Assembly: GCA_910589595.1 (NCBI GenBank)
Contig: CAJUTM010000004.1
Coordinates: 101,821 to 165,820, forward strand
Direction: 5' to 3'
DNA: 64,000 nucleotides
Source of the DNA: an uncultured Eubacterium sp.
GTDB taxonomy: Bacteria > Bacillota > Clostridia > Lachnospirales > Lachnospiraceae
Positions 36,747-46,137 of the stretch are shown here, one piece after another. The position numbers and the translations under genes are program-made. The notes beneath the pieces are model-generated. The model saw nothing but the letters and a program-made list of their open reading frames with translations, did not search any database and was not told the DNA's origin. Positions within the stretch are counted from its first letter, which is position 1; every line of letters begins with the position of its first letter.

Positions 36747-37907
36747 TTATCCTTTCCTCCATTCCTTGTCTAAAAGCTCATATGTTTCCCGCTCCGTCTC
36801 CAATATCTGTGTTAAATCCGGATTCTTAATTGTATGATGCTTCTTCATTGCCAATTCAATCATATCATAAATTTGTAAAAAACCTATGTCTTTTTGCAGA
36901 AACTTCGCCACCGCATATTCGTTGGCAGCATTCATTACCGTCGGCATGCTTCCCCCAACGGCACAGGCTTCAAGCGCCAGTGGTATCCCTCTCAATAATT
37001 CCGTGTTCGGCTTTTCAAAATGAATTTCCGCGATTTGCTCAAAATCCAGACGCTCTCCCGCCAGCGGCAGACGCTTAGGATAATAGAGTGCATATTGGAT
37101 TGGCAGACGCATATCCGGAGTACCGAGCTGCGCCATCACCGCTCCGTCCTCAAAACCAACCATGGAATGAATAATACTTTGCGGCTGTATGAGCACATGG
37201 ATATTCTCCGGTTCAACATCAAAAAGCCACTTTGCCTCAATAATTTCCAAACCTTTATTTATCATTGTCGCCGAATCCGTTGTAATCTTGTGCCCCATCG
37301 ACCAATTCGGGTGCGCCAGCGCCTGCTCCACCGTCACTTGCTGCAGCTCGGCTTCCGCCGCCTTGCGAAACGGCCCTCCCGAAGCAGTCAGAAAAATTGT
37401 CTCCACGGCTCCTCGCTGCTCACCGTGCAGACATTGAAAAATAGCGGAATGTTCACTGTCGACCGGCAAAATCCGTACCTGATGTCTGGCGGCAAGTGGC
37501 ATAATAATATGTCCGGCCGTCACCAGAGTCTCTTTATTGGCAAGAGCAATATCCTTTCCCGCCTCAATGGCGCGCATGACCGGACGAAGCCCAATCATTC
37601 CTACCATGGCGGCAACGACAATCTCCACTTCTGCCAATGTGGATACATGAACAAACCCGTCCATTCCATATAAAATCTCACAGGAAATATCTTCTGCCGA
37701 CAATATGTCTGCCAACGCTTCTGCCCGCTCTTCATTTTTCATTACGGCATAGTGCGGATGAAATTCCCGAATCTGCGCCGCCATTTCTTCTATATTATTT
37801 CCCGCCGTCAGCGCCACGACGTCAAAATCTCCGCGATTGTTTCTCACTACCTCAAGCGTCTGTGTTCCGATGGAGCCTGTAGAGCCTAAAATTGTTATAT
37901 GCTTCAT
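36747..37907 (-). CDS. dxr: 1-deoxy-D-xylulose 5-phosphate reductoisomerase
   Basis: 386 residues. First committed MEP-pathway enzyme: NADPH-dependent conversion of DXP to MEP. Motifs: NADPH-binding ILGSTGSIGTQTLEV (about 6-20), ALANKETLV, metal and substrate residues VDSEHSAIFQ, flexible loop TASGGPFR, NWSMGHKITTDSATMINKG and EAKWLFDV. Cytoplasmic. It works with ispG nearby to feed isopentenyl diphosphate to uppS in the same cluster. Confidence 0.97.
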   Translation of the reverse strand: MKHITILGSTGSIGTQTLEVVRNNRGDFDVVALTAGNNIEEMAAQIREFHPHYAVMKNEERAEALADILSAEDISCEILYGMDGFVHVSTLAEVEIVVAAMVGMIGLRPVMRAIEAGKDIALANKETLVTAGHIIMPLAARHQVRILPVDSEHSAIFQCLHGEQRGAVETIFLTASGGPFRKAAEAELQQVTVEQALAHPNWSMGHKITTDSATMINKGLEIIEAKWLFDVEPENIHVLIQPQSIIHSMVGFEDGAVMAQLGTPDMRLPIQYALYYPKRLPLAGERLDFEQIAEIHFEKPNTELLRGIPLALEACAVGGSMPTVMNAANEYAVAKFLQKDIGFLQIYDMIELAMKKHHTIKNPDLTQILETERETYELLDKEWRKG

Positions 37908-37961
37908 ATTTCCTCATCCCTTAATAATAATCTGTATTGCGGTTATTGTATATGTTAAGAA

Positions 37962-38777
37962 TCACAAAATAAATACAGCCAGAAATAAAAGATAGTAAAC
38001 AAATGGCGCAACAAAAATCACACTGTCAAACCGGTCCAGCACACCGCCGTGGCCGGGAATTACCGTGCCGTAATCTTTCACTTCGTAATTGCGCTTGATA
38101 GCGGAAGCCGCCAAATCCCCCACTTGAGAAACGAACGCACAGACGACAGCCACAATCGGAAAAACAAGATGTGGATGACGGATAACCGTATATGCGTCGT
38201 GCAACGGAAAGAAAAAGGCAAAAATATAAGCAATGATTCCCGCTCCCAGCACACCGCCGATACAGCCCTCAATTGTCTTTTTCGGACTGAGTTCGGACAG
38301 ATGATGCTTTCCAATCAGCATTCCCACGCAGTATGCGCATGTATCCGAACCCCACGAACCGATGATGATCAACCATACAAGCCACTGTCCCTGATTGAGG
38401 CAACGCGTCTGATATACAAAACTCAGCAGCACGCTCACATACAAAAAGGAAAAAAGCGCTTTCGTCACACTGTCAATCGTATCTTTCGGGTAGCGGATAA
38501 CATAAATCGTCAGCAGCGCCAGTAACATCAGCGGCAGAATCATCGCAATCGACCAATCCTGCCAGCCAAAATGTAAAAGGGCATAATAGCCGATTGTCGT
38601 CAGATAGACAACAATCCCCAGCGGGCTCTTTTCCATGCGGAACACCCGCAATAATTCGTAATTACCAATAAGCGAAAGCAGTCCTGTAATCAACAGCAGC
38701 CATATGTTCCCAAAGAAACAGAGAAGAACTGCGCCTCCCAATAATACTGCACCGCTTAATAAACGTATGAAAAACAT
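37962..38777 (-). CDS. cdsA: Phosphatidate cytidylyltransferase
   Basis: 271 residues, integral membrane protein with about eight hydrophobic helices. It makes CDP-diacylglycerol from phosphatidate and CTP. The C-terminal family signature is clear: SQVGDLAASAIKRNYEVKD followed by YGTVIPGHGGVLDRFDSVIF, including the metal-binding D residues. SWGSDTCAYCVG and SPKKTIEG are also typical. It is 16 bases after uppS. Confidence 0.95.
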   Translation of the reverse strand: MFFIRLLSGAVLLGGAVLLCFFGNIWLLLITGLLSLIGNYELLRVFRMEKSPLGIVVYLTTIGYYALLHFGWQDWSIAMILPLMLLALLTIYVIRYPKDTIDSVTKALFSFLYVSVLLSFVYQTRCLNQGQWLVWLIIIGSWGSDTCAYCVGMLIGKHHLSELSPKKTIEGCIGGVLGAGIIAYIFAFFFPLHDAYTVIRHPHLVFPIVAVVCAFVSQVGDLAASAIKRNYEVKDYGTVIPGHGGVLDRFDSVIFVAPFVYYLLFLAVFIL

Positions 38778-38793
38778 AACAATCTCCTAAATC

Positions 38794-39507
38794 TTAAACT
38801 CCACCATAGCGACGATTTCTTCCGTTATAATAGTCGATGGCCTTTTGCAATTCCTTTTTGTCAAAATCCGGCCACAGCACATCGGTAAAATAAAATTCCG
38901 TATAGCCGAGCTGCCACAACATAAAATTCGACAAACGCTGTTCGCCGCTTGTTCGTATCATAAGGTCAGGGTCGGGAATCCCTTTCGTATCCAGATACTG
39001 TTCAAAAAGGCTTTCCGTAATCTCTTCACTCTTTAATCTGCCCGCTGCAGCCTCCTGCGCAATGACTCTTGTAGCACGCAGCATCTCGTCCCGGCTTCCA
39101 TAGTTAAGCGCTACCTGAAAATGAAGTCCCGTATTATCTTTCGTGACTTCTTCCAATTCCCGAATACTCTTTTTCATATCGTCTGCCAGAGGAGTAATAT
39201 CTCCAATCACACGCACGCACATATTATTTTTTGTGCTGCGCTTAATACAGTCTTTCAAGTATTGACGAAGCAATTTCATCAAGGCGTTTACCTCGTCTTG
39301 CGGACGCTTCCAGTTTTCCGTAGAAAAGGCGTACACCGTAAGATAATTAATCCCTAAATTATAGGCGTCTTCACAAATCTGCTCCACCGTCTTACTCCCC
39401 GCCACATGTCCTGCCTTTCTCGGCAGAAAACGCTTCTTTGCCCAGCGGCCGTTTCCATCTAAAATAATAGCCACATGATTCGGCGCATTATATTCTGACC
39501 GTTCCAT
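38794..39507 (-). CDS. uppS: Undecaprenyl diphosphate synthase
   Basis: 237 residues from ATG 39507 (GGAGG seven bases upstream); the frame extends 20 codons further without a ribosome site, so that start is rejected. Cis-prenyltransferase that builds the C55 lipid carrier for peptidoglycan. Motifs: HVAIILDGNGRWAKKR (catalytic Asp), GHVAGSKTVEQI, TVYAFSTENWKRP, ALNYGSRDE, LMIRTSGEQRLSNFMLWQ and TDVLWPDF. Product lipid is made from MEP-pathway precursors supplied by dxr/ispG encoded in the same run. Confidence 0.96.
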   Translation of the reverse strand: MERSEYNAPNHVAIILDGNGRWAKKRFLPRKAGHVAGSKTVEQICEDAYNLGINYLTVYAFSTENWKRPQDEVNALMKLLRQYLKDCIKRSTKNNMCVRVIGDITPLADDMKKSIRELEEVTKDNTGLHFQVALNYGSRDEMLRATRVIAQEAAAGRLKSEEITESLFEQYLDTKGIPDPDLMIRTSGEQRLSNFMLWQLGYTEFYFTDVLWPDFDKKELQKAIDYYNGRNRRYGGV

Positions 39508-39536
39508 CGCTTTTCCTCCATCCTTTAACATAAAGG

Positions 39537-39578
39537 AAGGACAGAATACCCCAGTCACTTCCGGCACTTACTGTCCTT
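39537..39578 (-). terminator. Possible attenuator hairpin between frr and uppS
   Basis: AAGGACAG (39537-39544) pairs with CTGTCCTT (39571-39578), wide 26-base loop; minus-strand sequence after the stem is CCTTTATGTT, a poor T-run. It may partly separate frr from uppS. Confidence 0.35.
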
Positions 39579-39590
39579 TTTCATACCTTT

Positions 39591-40139
39591 TTATACTGTC
39601 ATAACTTCGTTTGATTTCGTTTCGATTGCCTTTTCAATCTTGGCAACATAGCGGTCTGTCAATTTTTGGATTTCGTCTTCGGACTGTTTCTGCTCGTCCT
39701 CGGAAATCGTATTGGCCTTTGCTTCCTTTTTCACAAAATCATTGGCGTCACGACGGATATTGCGGATGGCAACTTTAGCGTCTTCACCCTTTTTCTTTAC
39801 TTCTTTTGCCAATTCCTTACGCCGCTCTTCCGTCAGTTCCGGAAATACCAACCGGATTACTTTGCCGTCATTTGCCGGAGTGAGTCCCAAATCCGATGAC
39901 AAAATAGCTTTCTCAATATCTTTTATGAGACTGGCGTCCCACGGCTGTATCTGAATCATACGAGCCTCGGGAACAGATATGTTAGCCACGCTCTGCAATG
40001 GCGATGGAGTTCCATAATAATCAATTTGAATCCTGTCTAAGATTCTTGGATTCGCACGTCCTGCCCGAATCGCTGTGTACTCCCCCTCCAAATTTGTGAG
40101 AGATTTTTGCATTCTTTCTTCGTAATTGCTCAAATCCAT
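39591..40139 (-). CDS. frr: Ribosome recycling factor
   Basis: 182 residues, standard length. With EF-G it splits post-termination ribosomes. Family signatures: LEGEYTAIRAGRANPRILDRI near the N-terminus, YYGTPSPLQSVANISVPEARM, IQPWD and the C-terminal helix DEIQKLTDRYVAKIEKAIETK. 15 bases after pyrH, the usual order. Confidence 0.97.
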   Translation of the reverse strand: MDLSNYEERMQKSLTNLEGEYTAIRAGRANPRILDRIQIDYYGTPSPLQSVANISVPEARMIQIQPWDASLIKDIEKAILSSDLGLTPANDGKVIRLVFPELTEERRKELAKEVKKKGEDAKVAIRNIRRDANDFVKKEAKANTISEDEQKQSEDEIQKLTDRYVAKIEKAIETKSNEVMTV

Positions 40140-40154
40140 CTTTTCATTCCTCCA

Positions 40155-40862
40155 CTAATCTACCGTAATGATTGTGCCCGTACAAGCGCCGCTTACGGTA
40201 TTGATAATACTATCTTTTTCATTCAGCTTAAAAACGCACATCGGCATTTTATTTTCCATGCACAAAACGGCCGCCGCCAAATCGACAACACCCAACTGAT
40301 GTTCCACGATGTCCGACATCTTTATCGTGTCATATTTTACCGCCTGCGGATTCACAGCCGGGTCAGAATCATAAACTCCGTCTACCGCTCTGGCTGCCAG
40401 AATAATATCCGCCTCAATCTCTACCGCCCGCAATGCCGTCGCCGTATCCGTTGAAAAATACGGATGGCCGGTTCCGCCGGCAAAGAAAACAACCATTCCT
40501 TTGCTCATATACTTATGTGCGCGGTCTTTGGAAAACAGTTTGGTAAAAGATCCGCAGGCAAATGGCGTCAGCACTTGTGTCATCAATCCCGTGGAACGGC
40601 ATATTTCCGACATATAAATGCAGTTCATAACTGTTGCCATCATGCCAATCTGGTCGGCTTTCGTCCGGTCAATCGTCTCACTGGAGCGGCCGCGCCAGAA
40701 ATTGCCGCCGCCAATGACAACCGACACCTGAATGTTATCTTCCACAAGGGCTTTAATCTGTTTCGCCACCGAGACACAGGTCGGCTCGTCAAATCCCATA
40801 CCTTTGTCACCCGACAGCGCTTCGCCGCTCAGTTTTAACAGGACACGCTTATATTTCCCCAT
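40155..40862 (-). CDS. pyrH: UMP kinase
   Basis: 235 residues from ATG 40862 (AGGAGG at eight bases; the ATG six bases earlier is too close to it). Hexameric bacterial uridylate kinase. Motifs: RVLLKLSGEALSG, VVIGGGNFWRG, MMATVMNCIYM, VFFAGGTGHPYFSTDTATALRA, DGVYDSDP and the C-terminal GTIITVD. Usually preceded by rpsB-tsf; here it follows a bactofilin gene by 15 bases. Confidence 0.97.
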   Translation of the reverse strand: MGKYKRVLLKLSGEALSGDKGMGFDEPTCVSVAKQIKALVEDNIQVSVVIGGGNFWRGRSSETIDRTKADQIGMMATVMNCIYMSEICRSTGLMTQVLTPFACGSFTKLFSKDRAHKYMSKGMVVFFAGGTGHPYFSTDTATALRAVEIEADIILAARAVDGVYDSDPAVNPQAVKYDTIKMSDIVEHQLGVVDLAAAVLCMENKMPMCVFKLNEKDSIINTVSGACTGTIITVD

Positions 40863-40877
40863 GTTCATCTCCTCCTT

Positions 40878-41765
40878 TTATTCAAAAAAGGATTCTAAAT
40901 CTACATCTGCAAACTGCAGGGAACAATGTCCGTCAATAACTGCTCCACTGTTAATCTGAATGGATTTTGCTTTCACATCGCCCTTGACAACTGCCGTGGA
41001 GTCAATAATAACCGGCCCATTCACCTCGATATTTCCCTTGACAGCTCCTGCCACCAAAACGGAAGTACAGTTGATATCACCGATAACAACCGTTCCGACA
41101 TCAATTTTAACAATGCCTTTACTGTTAATATCGCCCTCCAGACGAGGTGTGTTGACATAAATCTCAGAAGCAATCGTATTACCTGCCACTTTACCGGTAA
41201 TCGTCAATTTGCCCTGACATTCCACATCGCCCTCAATCGTACCTTTGACAACCAATGACGTATCTGACTTAATACCACCGGTAATAATCGTTCCTTTTGT
41301 AATTACGGTTACTTCCGGCTCCGTACCATCTTCCGGCTCTGCTGACATTTCAAGTACAGGCTCTTCTTCCACCTGCTCTATAATTTCCTCTATTACTTCT
41401 TCCTTTTTGTCTTCCATCACAATCTCGTCCTCCTTTGGCTCGCTTTCCACTTCTAATTCTACCGGCTCCTCAATGACTGCTTCTTCCACCTGCGGTTCTT
41501 CAATTACCGGCTCCTCGATTACCGGTTCCTCAATTACCGTCTCTTCACTCACTGGTTCTTCCAGAGTATTCATTTCAAAATCCATCTCCTCTTCCTCCAG
41601 TGACTGTGCGGCGCGTTCTAAATCATCTACAACAATAGGAAGTTCTCCTGCTGGAACTCCCTCTTCCGCTGCTTTTCCCTGAAGAATAGAATTTTCATCC
41701 AGATTTTCCGCCAATTCATTTACGGATTGTGCAATATCTTCTTTTAAATCTTTAAAGAAACTCAT
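40878..41765 (-). CDS. Bactofilin-family polymer-forming protein with long acidic N-terminal region
   Basis: 295 residues from ATG 41765 (ATAGGAGG eight bases upstream; the 12 codons before it lack a ribosome site). Residues about 1-165 are acidic and low-complexity, with EEPVIEEP repeats (about 85-115), probably disordered. Residues about 170-285 form the bactofilin beta-helix: TIITGGIKSDTSLVVKGTIEG, GKLTITGKVAGN, GIVKIDVGTVVIGDIN, GPVIIDSTAVVKGDVKAKSI. Such proteins self-assemble into filaments that position cell-wall or shape proteins. 16 bases downstream of a peptidoglycan/polysaccharide deacetylase-like gene, which fits a cell-envelope role. The acidic head is unusually long compared with minimal bactofilins. 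Confidence 0.88.
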   Translation of the reverse strand: MSFFKDLKEDIAQSVNELAENLDENSILQGKAAEEGVPAGELPIVVDDLERAAQSLEEEEMDFEMNTLEEPVSEETVIEEPVIEEPVIEEPQVEEAVIEEPVELEVESEPKEDEIVMEDKKEEVIEEIIEQVEEEPVLEMSAEPEDGTEPEVTVITKGTIITGGIKSDTSLVVKGTIEGDVECQGKLTITGKVAGNTIASEIYVNTPRLEGDINSKGIVKIDVGTVVIGDINCTSVLVAGAVKGNIEVNGPVIIDSTAVVKGDVKAKSIQINSGAVIDGHCSLQFADVDLESFFE

Positions 41766-41781
41766 CTTATATCCTCCTATT

Positions 41782-42654
41782 CTAATGGTTATGCCGGACA
41801 AGCGGCGTATCGTCGTCTAGCGGCAATAACTCATAATTTTCTTTTTTTAGTTTTTCTATAATTAAAGGCAGCGCCTTTAATGTCACGGGTCTGTCCGCAG
41901 AATCGTAAAGTAAAACAACGGATGTGTCAAACTGGGATACGCTCTCCGCGATTCCTGATGCAATCTGCTCCTTTTTTGCAGAGGGATTGCTTATATCCGG
42001 ACTAATTACATTCCAATCCATATAGCGCACGTTTTTGCTCTCTAATACATCGGTAAAAGTCTCAAGCGGCAACTGGATATGTTCGGAAGTGCTTCCTCCC
42101 GGAAAACGGTACCACTGCGGCTCATATCCGGTCACATCATGCAGATAGTCATATAATTTTTTGAAATCTTTCGAAAATGTTTCTTTTGATTCGTAAATCT
42201 CATCGTATATATGGGAATAGGAATGCATCCCCAATGTGTGTCCGCCCTTTACTATCTTTTTATATATCTTTTCAGCTTCATCACCTGCCTTGCCGGTAAC
42301 GAAAAAGGTCGCTTTAATTTCATTTTCCTTTAGTATGTCCAAAATCTCTTCCGTCCGGCTTCCCGGCCCGTCATCAAAAGTCAGATATACTTTTTTCTTC
42401 TCCGGTACTTTGGTCGGCTCTGAAGTGATAGCGGCTTCTTTTAGTTCTGCCGTCTGCTGCTCCAGCTCCAACCGGCCGGCTTGCAGTTCCGCCACTTCTT
42501 TTTCCAATGAAAAGACCTTAATCATTAATATTATCGTTAGTATTGTCGGTAATATCAAAAGGGCGATGCAGGTTCCGACAATTATCCGCTTAATCCGTCT
42601 CACCCGCCGTTTTCGATAGGCAACACTTGCTGCTTCTTCTGTATTCCCAGTCAT
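41782..42654 (-). CDS. Membrane-anchored polysaccharide deacetylase (NodB domain)
   Basis: 290 residues. A basic N-terminus (RKRRVRRIKRI) and one transmembrane helix (about 26-49) lead into a short coiled coil (VFSLEKEVAELQAGRLELEQQ), so the enzyme domain is outside the cell. NodB motifs: YLTFDDGPG (catalytic DD), TFFVTG, HTLGMHSYSH (metal-binding HxxxH), WYRFPGG and MDWNVISPD. Family members remove acetyl groups from peptidoglycan or other N-acetylated glycans. First gene of the run that continues through bactofilin to polC, with an extended -10 promoter upstream. Confidence 0.9.
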   Translation of the reverse strand: MTGNTEEAASVAYRKRRVRRIKRIIVGTCIALLILPTILTIILMIKVFSLEKEVAELQAGRLELEQQTAELKEAAITSEPTKVPEKKKVYLTFDDGPGSRTEEILDILKENEIKATFFVTGKAGDEAEKIYKKIVKGGHTLGMHSYSHIYDEIYESKETFSKDFKKLYDYLHDVTGYEPQWYRFPGGSTSEHIQLPLETFTDVLESKNVRYMDWNVISPDISNPSAKKEQIASGIAESVSQFDTSVVLLYDSADRPVTLKALPLIIEKLKKENYELLPLDDDTPLVRHNH

Positions 42655-42760
42655 GTTGTCTCTCCTCTTTCTCTTTTCCCTTCGTTATACCTTAGTGTTC
42701 TTCCCCTAATTGCCAAAATGCGACATCCTCCTTCTCACCTCTAATACATACCTGTTTTTC

Positions 42761-42769
42761 ATTATAACA
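42761..42769 (-). promoter_or_regulatory. Extended -10 promoter upstream of the deacetylase-to-polC run
   Basis: Minus strand TGTTATAAT (TG-N-TATAAT) at 42769-42761, with no good -35. The leader to the ATG at 42654 is about 100 bases. Confidence 0.5.
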
Positions 42770-42859
42770 TAAGACACGTTCGTTTACCACTTGTTTTTAC
42801 ATTTTTTTGGTTTTTCCCTCTTCTGCCATAAGAAAACCGACAATCCGGCGTACCGACTT

Positions 42860-45046
42860 TTATAGGAGCGGATGTTCTGCCCTCGCTTTCAGCCGTTCCC
42901 ATCTCCTATCAACTTCTAACTGAACTTCCTCAACAACCGATTTGTATTTTTCGTCGGTCAGGTGTTTTGTTCTTCCCATCATCGCGAGCCAGTCGAGCAC
43001 CGCCATTTTTTTCCCACTCTTTTCCGGATTGTAGCTTAACGCCGTAATGCCGTTTTCTATCTCAAACAATGGGAAATAACAACTGTCTACTGCGGCGGCG
43101 ATAACCGCCCGCTCTGTGTTCGGCTTGTCATTCCAGTTCAGCGGACAGGCCGACAACGTCTTAATATAGGCAGTTCCACAATGATTGGCGTATTCCTTTG
43201 CCTTAGCAGCCTTTTTAATGAAATCAATGGGATTCGATTCTGCCACGGTTGCCACATAGGGCAGATTTGCCGCCGCCATCAGCATTGGCGAATCTTTGTG
43301 GAAAAATTTCTTGCCGTACTGCTCATTTCCGACATGGGAAGTGGCGCTTTTCGCCCCTTTCGGCGTAGAATAGGATAGCTGATAACCGGTATTCATATAG
43401 CCGCCGTTGTCATACTCGAAAATAATCAGCCGGTCATTGCGTATTGCCGTTCCCAGTGCGGCAGACAACCCGATATCCATGCCGCCGTCACCGCTCACCA
43501 TAATAAACGTAATCTCTCCCTGTGGATACTCGCCTCTGGCCTGTCTTTGGTGGAACATCTCCACCAGCCCCGACAGCGTGGCCGCGCCATTCTGAAACAG
43601 ATTGTGGATATACGGCACGCGAAACGACGTCTTCGGATAAGCGGTCGTTACTACCATACCGCACCCCGTCTGGAACAAGAGAACGACATTGCCCCCGATA
43701 CCTTTTAAAAGTAAATTGATATTTACCGGAATTCCACACCCCGGACAGGCGCCATGGCCGGGCGACAGACGCTTTGGCATGGCCGTCGTCTCGCTGAGTC
43801 CGCCGCCGGCTCCCCGCTCCGCCCGCTCTTTCGTGATGGGAGCAAAGTATTCGGTCGGCTCATATGCGTTATTGCCCGCATAGATACCGACATAATCAAA
43901 CCTTTTTGCGTCTGTCTCATAGCCGAGCAGCAGCATTTGTCTGGCGTCGCTTTCATAAAAATCCCTGCCGCCCAAACCGTAGATTCGGGTAAGAATCTGA
44001 CAACCCGACTGCTTCTCCTGCAGCATTGCTTTCAGCTCCATGGACATATTTCCGCCGCCGGCGCCGTAACTGTCCTGACGGTCGGCTGCAATAATGACTT
44101 TGGCATTCTTACATATCTGATAGAGTTCCTCTGCCGGATAGGGGCGAATCAGCTTCGTCGTAAACACACCAACTTTTTTTCCTTCTTCGCGGAGCTTGTC
44201 AACTGCCACTTTGGCCGTATGATAGGCGGAACCAAGAAGATAGAGAAGCACCTCGGCATCTTCCGCGCGGTACGACTGCACCAAATCATATTTTCTGCCG
44301 GATATTTCCCCGTATTCTTCAAAAATCCGCGGCAGCTCGTCCATCGCCTGTTCCATCGCCATATGAAGCTGATATTTGTTATTGAGAACGTCCGGCTCGT
44401 TCATATATGAGCCGATGGATACAGGATGCTCCAAATCCAGCGCAGAATATTGCGCATCGTAGTTTCCAATGAAATCCCTGACCGTCTCATCTTCCGCAAA
44501 GACATGGCTTTTGCGTTTCTGGTGGCTGGTGAAAAATCCGTCGAACCCTACGATAGCCGGAAGTTGAACCCGCTCTGCCAGTTTCAGGGCACAAAGATTG
44601 AAATCATATACTTCCTGCGGGGTATTGGCAAACAGTATCAGCCATCCGGTATTGAGCGTATACATAATATCGCTGTGGTCCCCTTTAATACAGAGGGGAC
44701 CCGATACGGTACGGCACGCCACATTCATCACCATCGGAAACCTTGTGCCGGACTGTACCGGAAGCTGCTCAATGGCATATAAAAGACCGTTAGCGCTCGT
44801 GGCATTAAACACTCTTCCGCCTCCGGCAGACGCACCGTAGCAGATTCCGGCAGCGCTGTGCTCTCCCTCCGCCGCAATCAGGGAAATATCATGCTCGCCG
44901 TCTGCTTTCATCAAATCTAAAAACTCGGCAATCTGTGTCGATGGCGTAATCGGATAATACCCCATTACGTGGTAGTTAATCTGTTTGGCCGCATAGGCTG
45001 CCAATTCATTTCCGCTCTCAAATAACATTTTCTGTTCACGCCGCAT
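42860..45046 (-). CDS. 2-oxoacid:ferredoxin oxidoreductase, fused alpha-beta subunits
   Basis: 728 residues from ATG 45046, overlapping the upstream stop by one base (TGATG). Residues about 1-380 match the alpha subunit (GYYPITPSTQIAEFL, AAEGEHSAAGICYGASAGGG, GYDGFF-like VGFDGFFTSHQ). Residues about 425-728 match the thiamine-diphosphate beta subunit: GHGACPGCGIPVN (Cys ligands), VSGDGGMDIGLSAALGTAIRNDR with the GDG...N ThDP motif, and YDNGGYMNTGYQLS. The enzyme oxidatively decarboxylates pyruvate or branched-chain 2-oxoacids to acyl-CoA and reduced ferredoxin; which acid is not readable. In many organisms alpha and beta are separate genes; here they are fused and work with the fused gamma-delta protein upstream. 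Confidence 0.88.
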   Translation of the reverse strand: MRREQKMLFESGNELAAYAAKQINYHVMGYYPITPSTQIAEFLDLMKADGEHDISLIAAEGEHSAAGICYGASAGGGRVFNATSANGLLYAIEQLPVQSGTRFPMVMNVACRTVSGPLCIKGDHSDIMYTLNTGWLILFANTPQEVYDFNLCALKLAERVQLPAIVGFDGFFTSHQKRKSHVFAEDETVRDFIGNYDAQYSALDLEHPVSIGSYMNEPDVLNNKYQLHMAMEQAMDELPRIFEEYGEISGRKYDLVQSYRAEDAEVLLYLLGSAYHTAKVAVDKLREEGKKVGVFTTKLIRPYPAEELYQICKNAKVIIAADRQDSYGAGGGNMSMELKAMLQEKQSGCQILTRIYGLGGRDFYESDARQMLLLGYETDAKRFDYVGIYAGNNAYEPTEYFAPITKERAERGAGGGLSETTAMPKRLSPGHGACPGCGIPVNINLLLKGIGGNVVLLFQTGCGMVVTTAYPKTSFRVPYIHNLFQNGAATLSGLVEMFHQRQARGEYPQGEITFIMVSGDGGMDIGLSAALGTAIRNDRLIIFEYDNGGYMNTGYQLSYSTPKGAKSATSHVGNEQYGKKFFHKDSPMLMAAANLPYVATVAESNPIDFIKKAAKAKEYANHCGTAYIKTLSACPLNWNDKPNTERAVIAAAVDSCYFPLFEIENGITALSYNPEKSGKKMAVLDWLAMMGRTKHLTDEKYKSVVEEVQLEVDRRWERLKARAEHPLL

Positions 45047-46137
45047 CACATCACACCTCCGTCAATTCTTTTTTCTGTCAGATATGATTCGCTGGTTACA
45101 TACGAATTTGCACCAACTTCTTCATATTCCATACGCTCAGGCAGCAAATCCTGATTGCGCATGGCATTTGACGGATGAGGATGCTCCCGTTCCACACCTC
45201 TCACTAATGCGTTTGTCGGACACACTTCGACACAGCGTAGACATCCCTTGCAATGATGATAATCCAATCCCATATTTACCATCGCTTCTTTTCCCTTATA
45301 TTCTCCCTTTTGAAATTGGAACACCATATCCGGACAGGTGCTGTCACACAATCCGCAATTGATACACCTCTCCTTGATAAACAGAGGAATATAACCCTCT
45401 CTCGACGGAGAGAGGTCGTTGGAAACCATCGAGCCAAAACAGGGATTCACACCGCCGATGGGAGCATTTTCATACCCCCACTCATTCTGCACTTCCTCAT
45501 ATGGCACAAAAGGGAAATCGGAAGGGGCGAAATGTTTTTCTGTCATCTCTTCATAACCTCTCCGGACTCCCATTAGATTGGCCTCCAACAACGCCGGATA
45601 CTTTTTACCAATCGTTTCTTTTGCCATTTCCAGCACGGCTTCAAGGGGAATAAATTGCGATACTCTCGCAATCGCCCCCAGCATTACCATATTGATTCTA
45701 GTCTTTGATTCCATGGCTATCTTCATGGCATCGACACAATATACCGTTCCCGCATATAATTCCAGCCGCTGCCGGATTGTATCCGGACTGTCATCTGTAT
45801 TGATGACAATACACGTGTCCTCCGTCACTCCGGCTGTCACCGAAGACTTCCCTATCATCGCCTCGTGGAACAGTCCAAGGATATGCGGCGTCTCTACCGG
45901 GGAATTAATCCCTATTTCCGTATCCGGATGACTGTATCGGATAAACGCCTTTACCGGCGACCCCCTCTTCTCCGAGCCATAACTGGAAAAGCTGGCAGCA
46001 TTTAAGTTCATATAAATAGCTCCCAGCTCTCCTAACATTTTTCCGCACAGATTGGCGCCAAGCCCGCCGATACTCTCTAAACGGATTTCATAATATCCAT
46101 TTTCATTTGTCAAAGGTAGTGTTCCCTTATATTCCAT
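45046..46137 (-). CDS. 2-oxoacid:ferredoxin oxidoreductase, fused gamma-delta (ferredoxin) subunits
   Basis: 363 residues; start chosen at ATG 46137 (MEYKGTLP), since the TTG eight codons upstream is not supported. Residues about 10-195 form the gamma domain (SIGGLGANLCGKMLGELG, SFSSYGSEKRGSPVKAF, INTDDSPD, NMVMLGAIA). Residues about 245-330 hold two [4Fe-4S] ferredoxin motifs: CINCGLCDSTCPD and CKGCLRCVEVCPTNAL. It receives electrons from the ThDP site of the downstream alpha-beta protein, passing them to ferredoxin. Coupled by a one-base overlap. Confidence 0.9.
   Translation of the reverse strand: MEYKGTLPLTNENGYYEIRLESIGGLGANLCGKMLGELGAIYMNLNAASFSSYGSEKRGSPVKAFIRYSHPDTEIGINSPVETPHILGLFHEAMIGKSSVTAGVTEDTCIVINTDDSPDTIRQRLELYAGTVYCVDAMKIAMESKTRINMVMLGAIARVSQFIPLEAVLEMAKETIGKKYPALLEANLMGVRRGYEEMTEKHFAPSDFPFVPYEEVQNEWGYENAPIGGVNPCFGSMVSNDLSPSREGYIPLFIKERCINCGLCDSTCPDMVFQFQKGEYKGKEAMVNMGLDYHHCKGCLRCVEVCPTNALVRGVEREHPHPSNAMRNQDLLPERMEYEEVGANSYVTSESYLTEKRIDGGVM

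Noticed and set aside
39508..39567. 20-codon N-terminal extension of uppS
   Set aside because: No ribosome site; it overlaps the hairpin region, and the family start fits ATG 39507.
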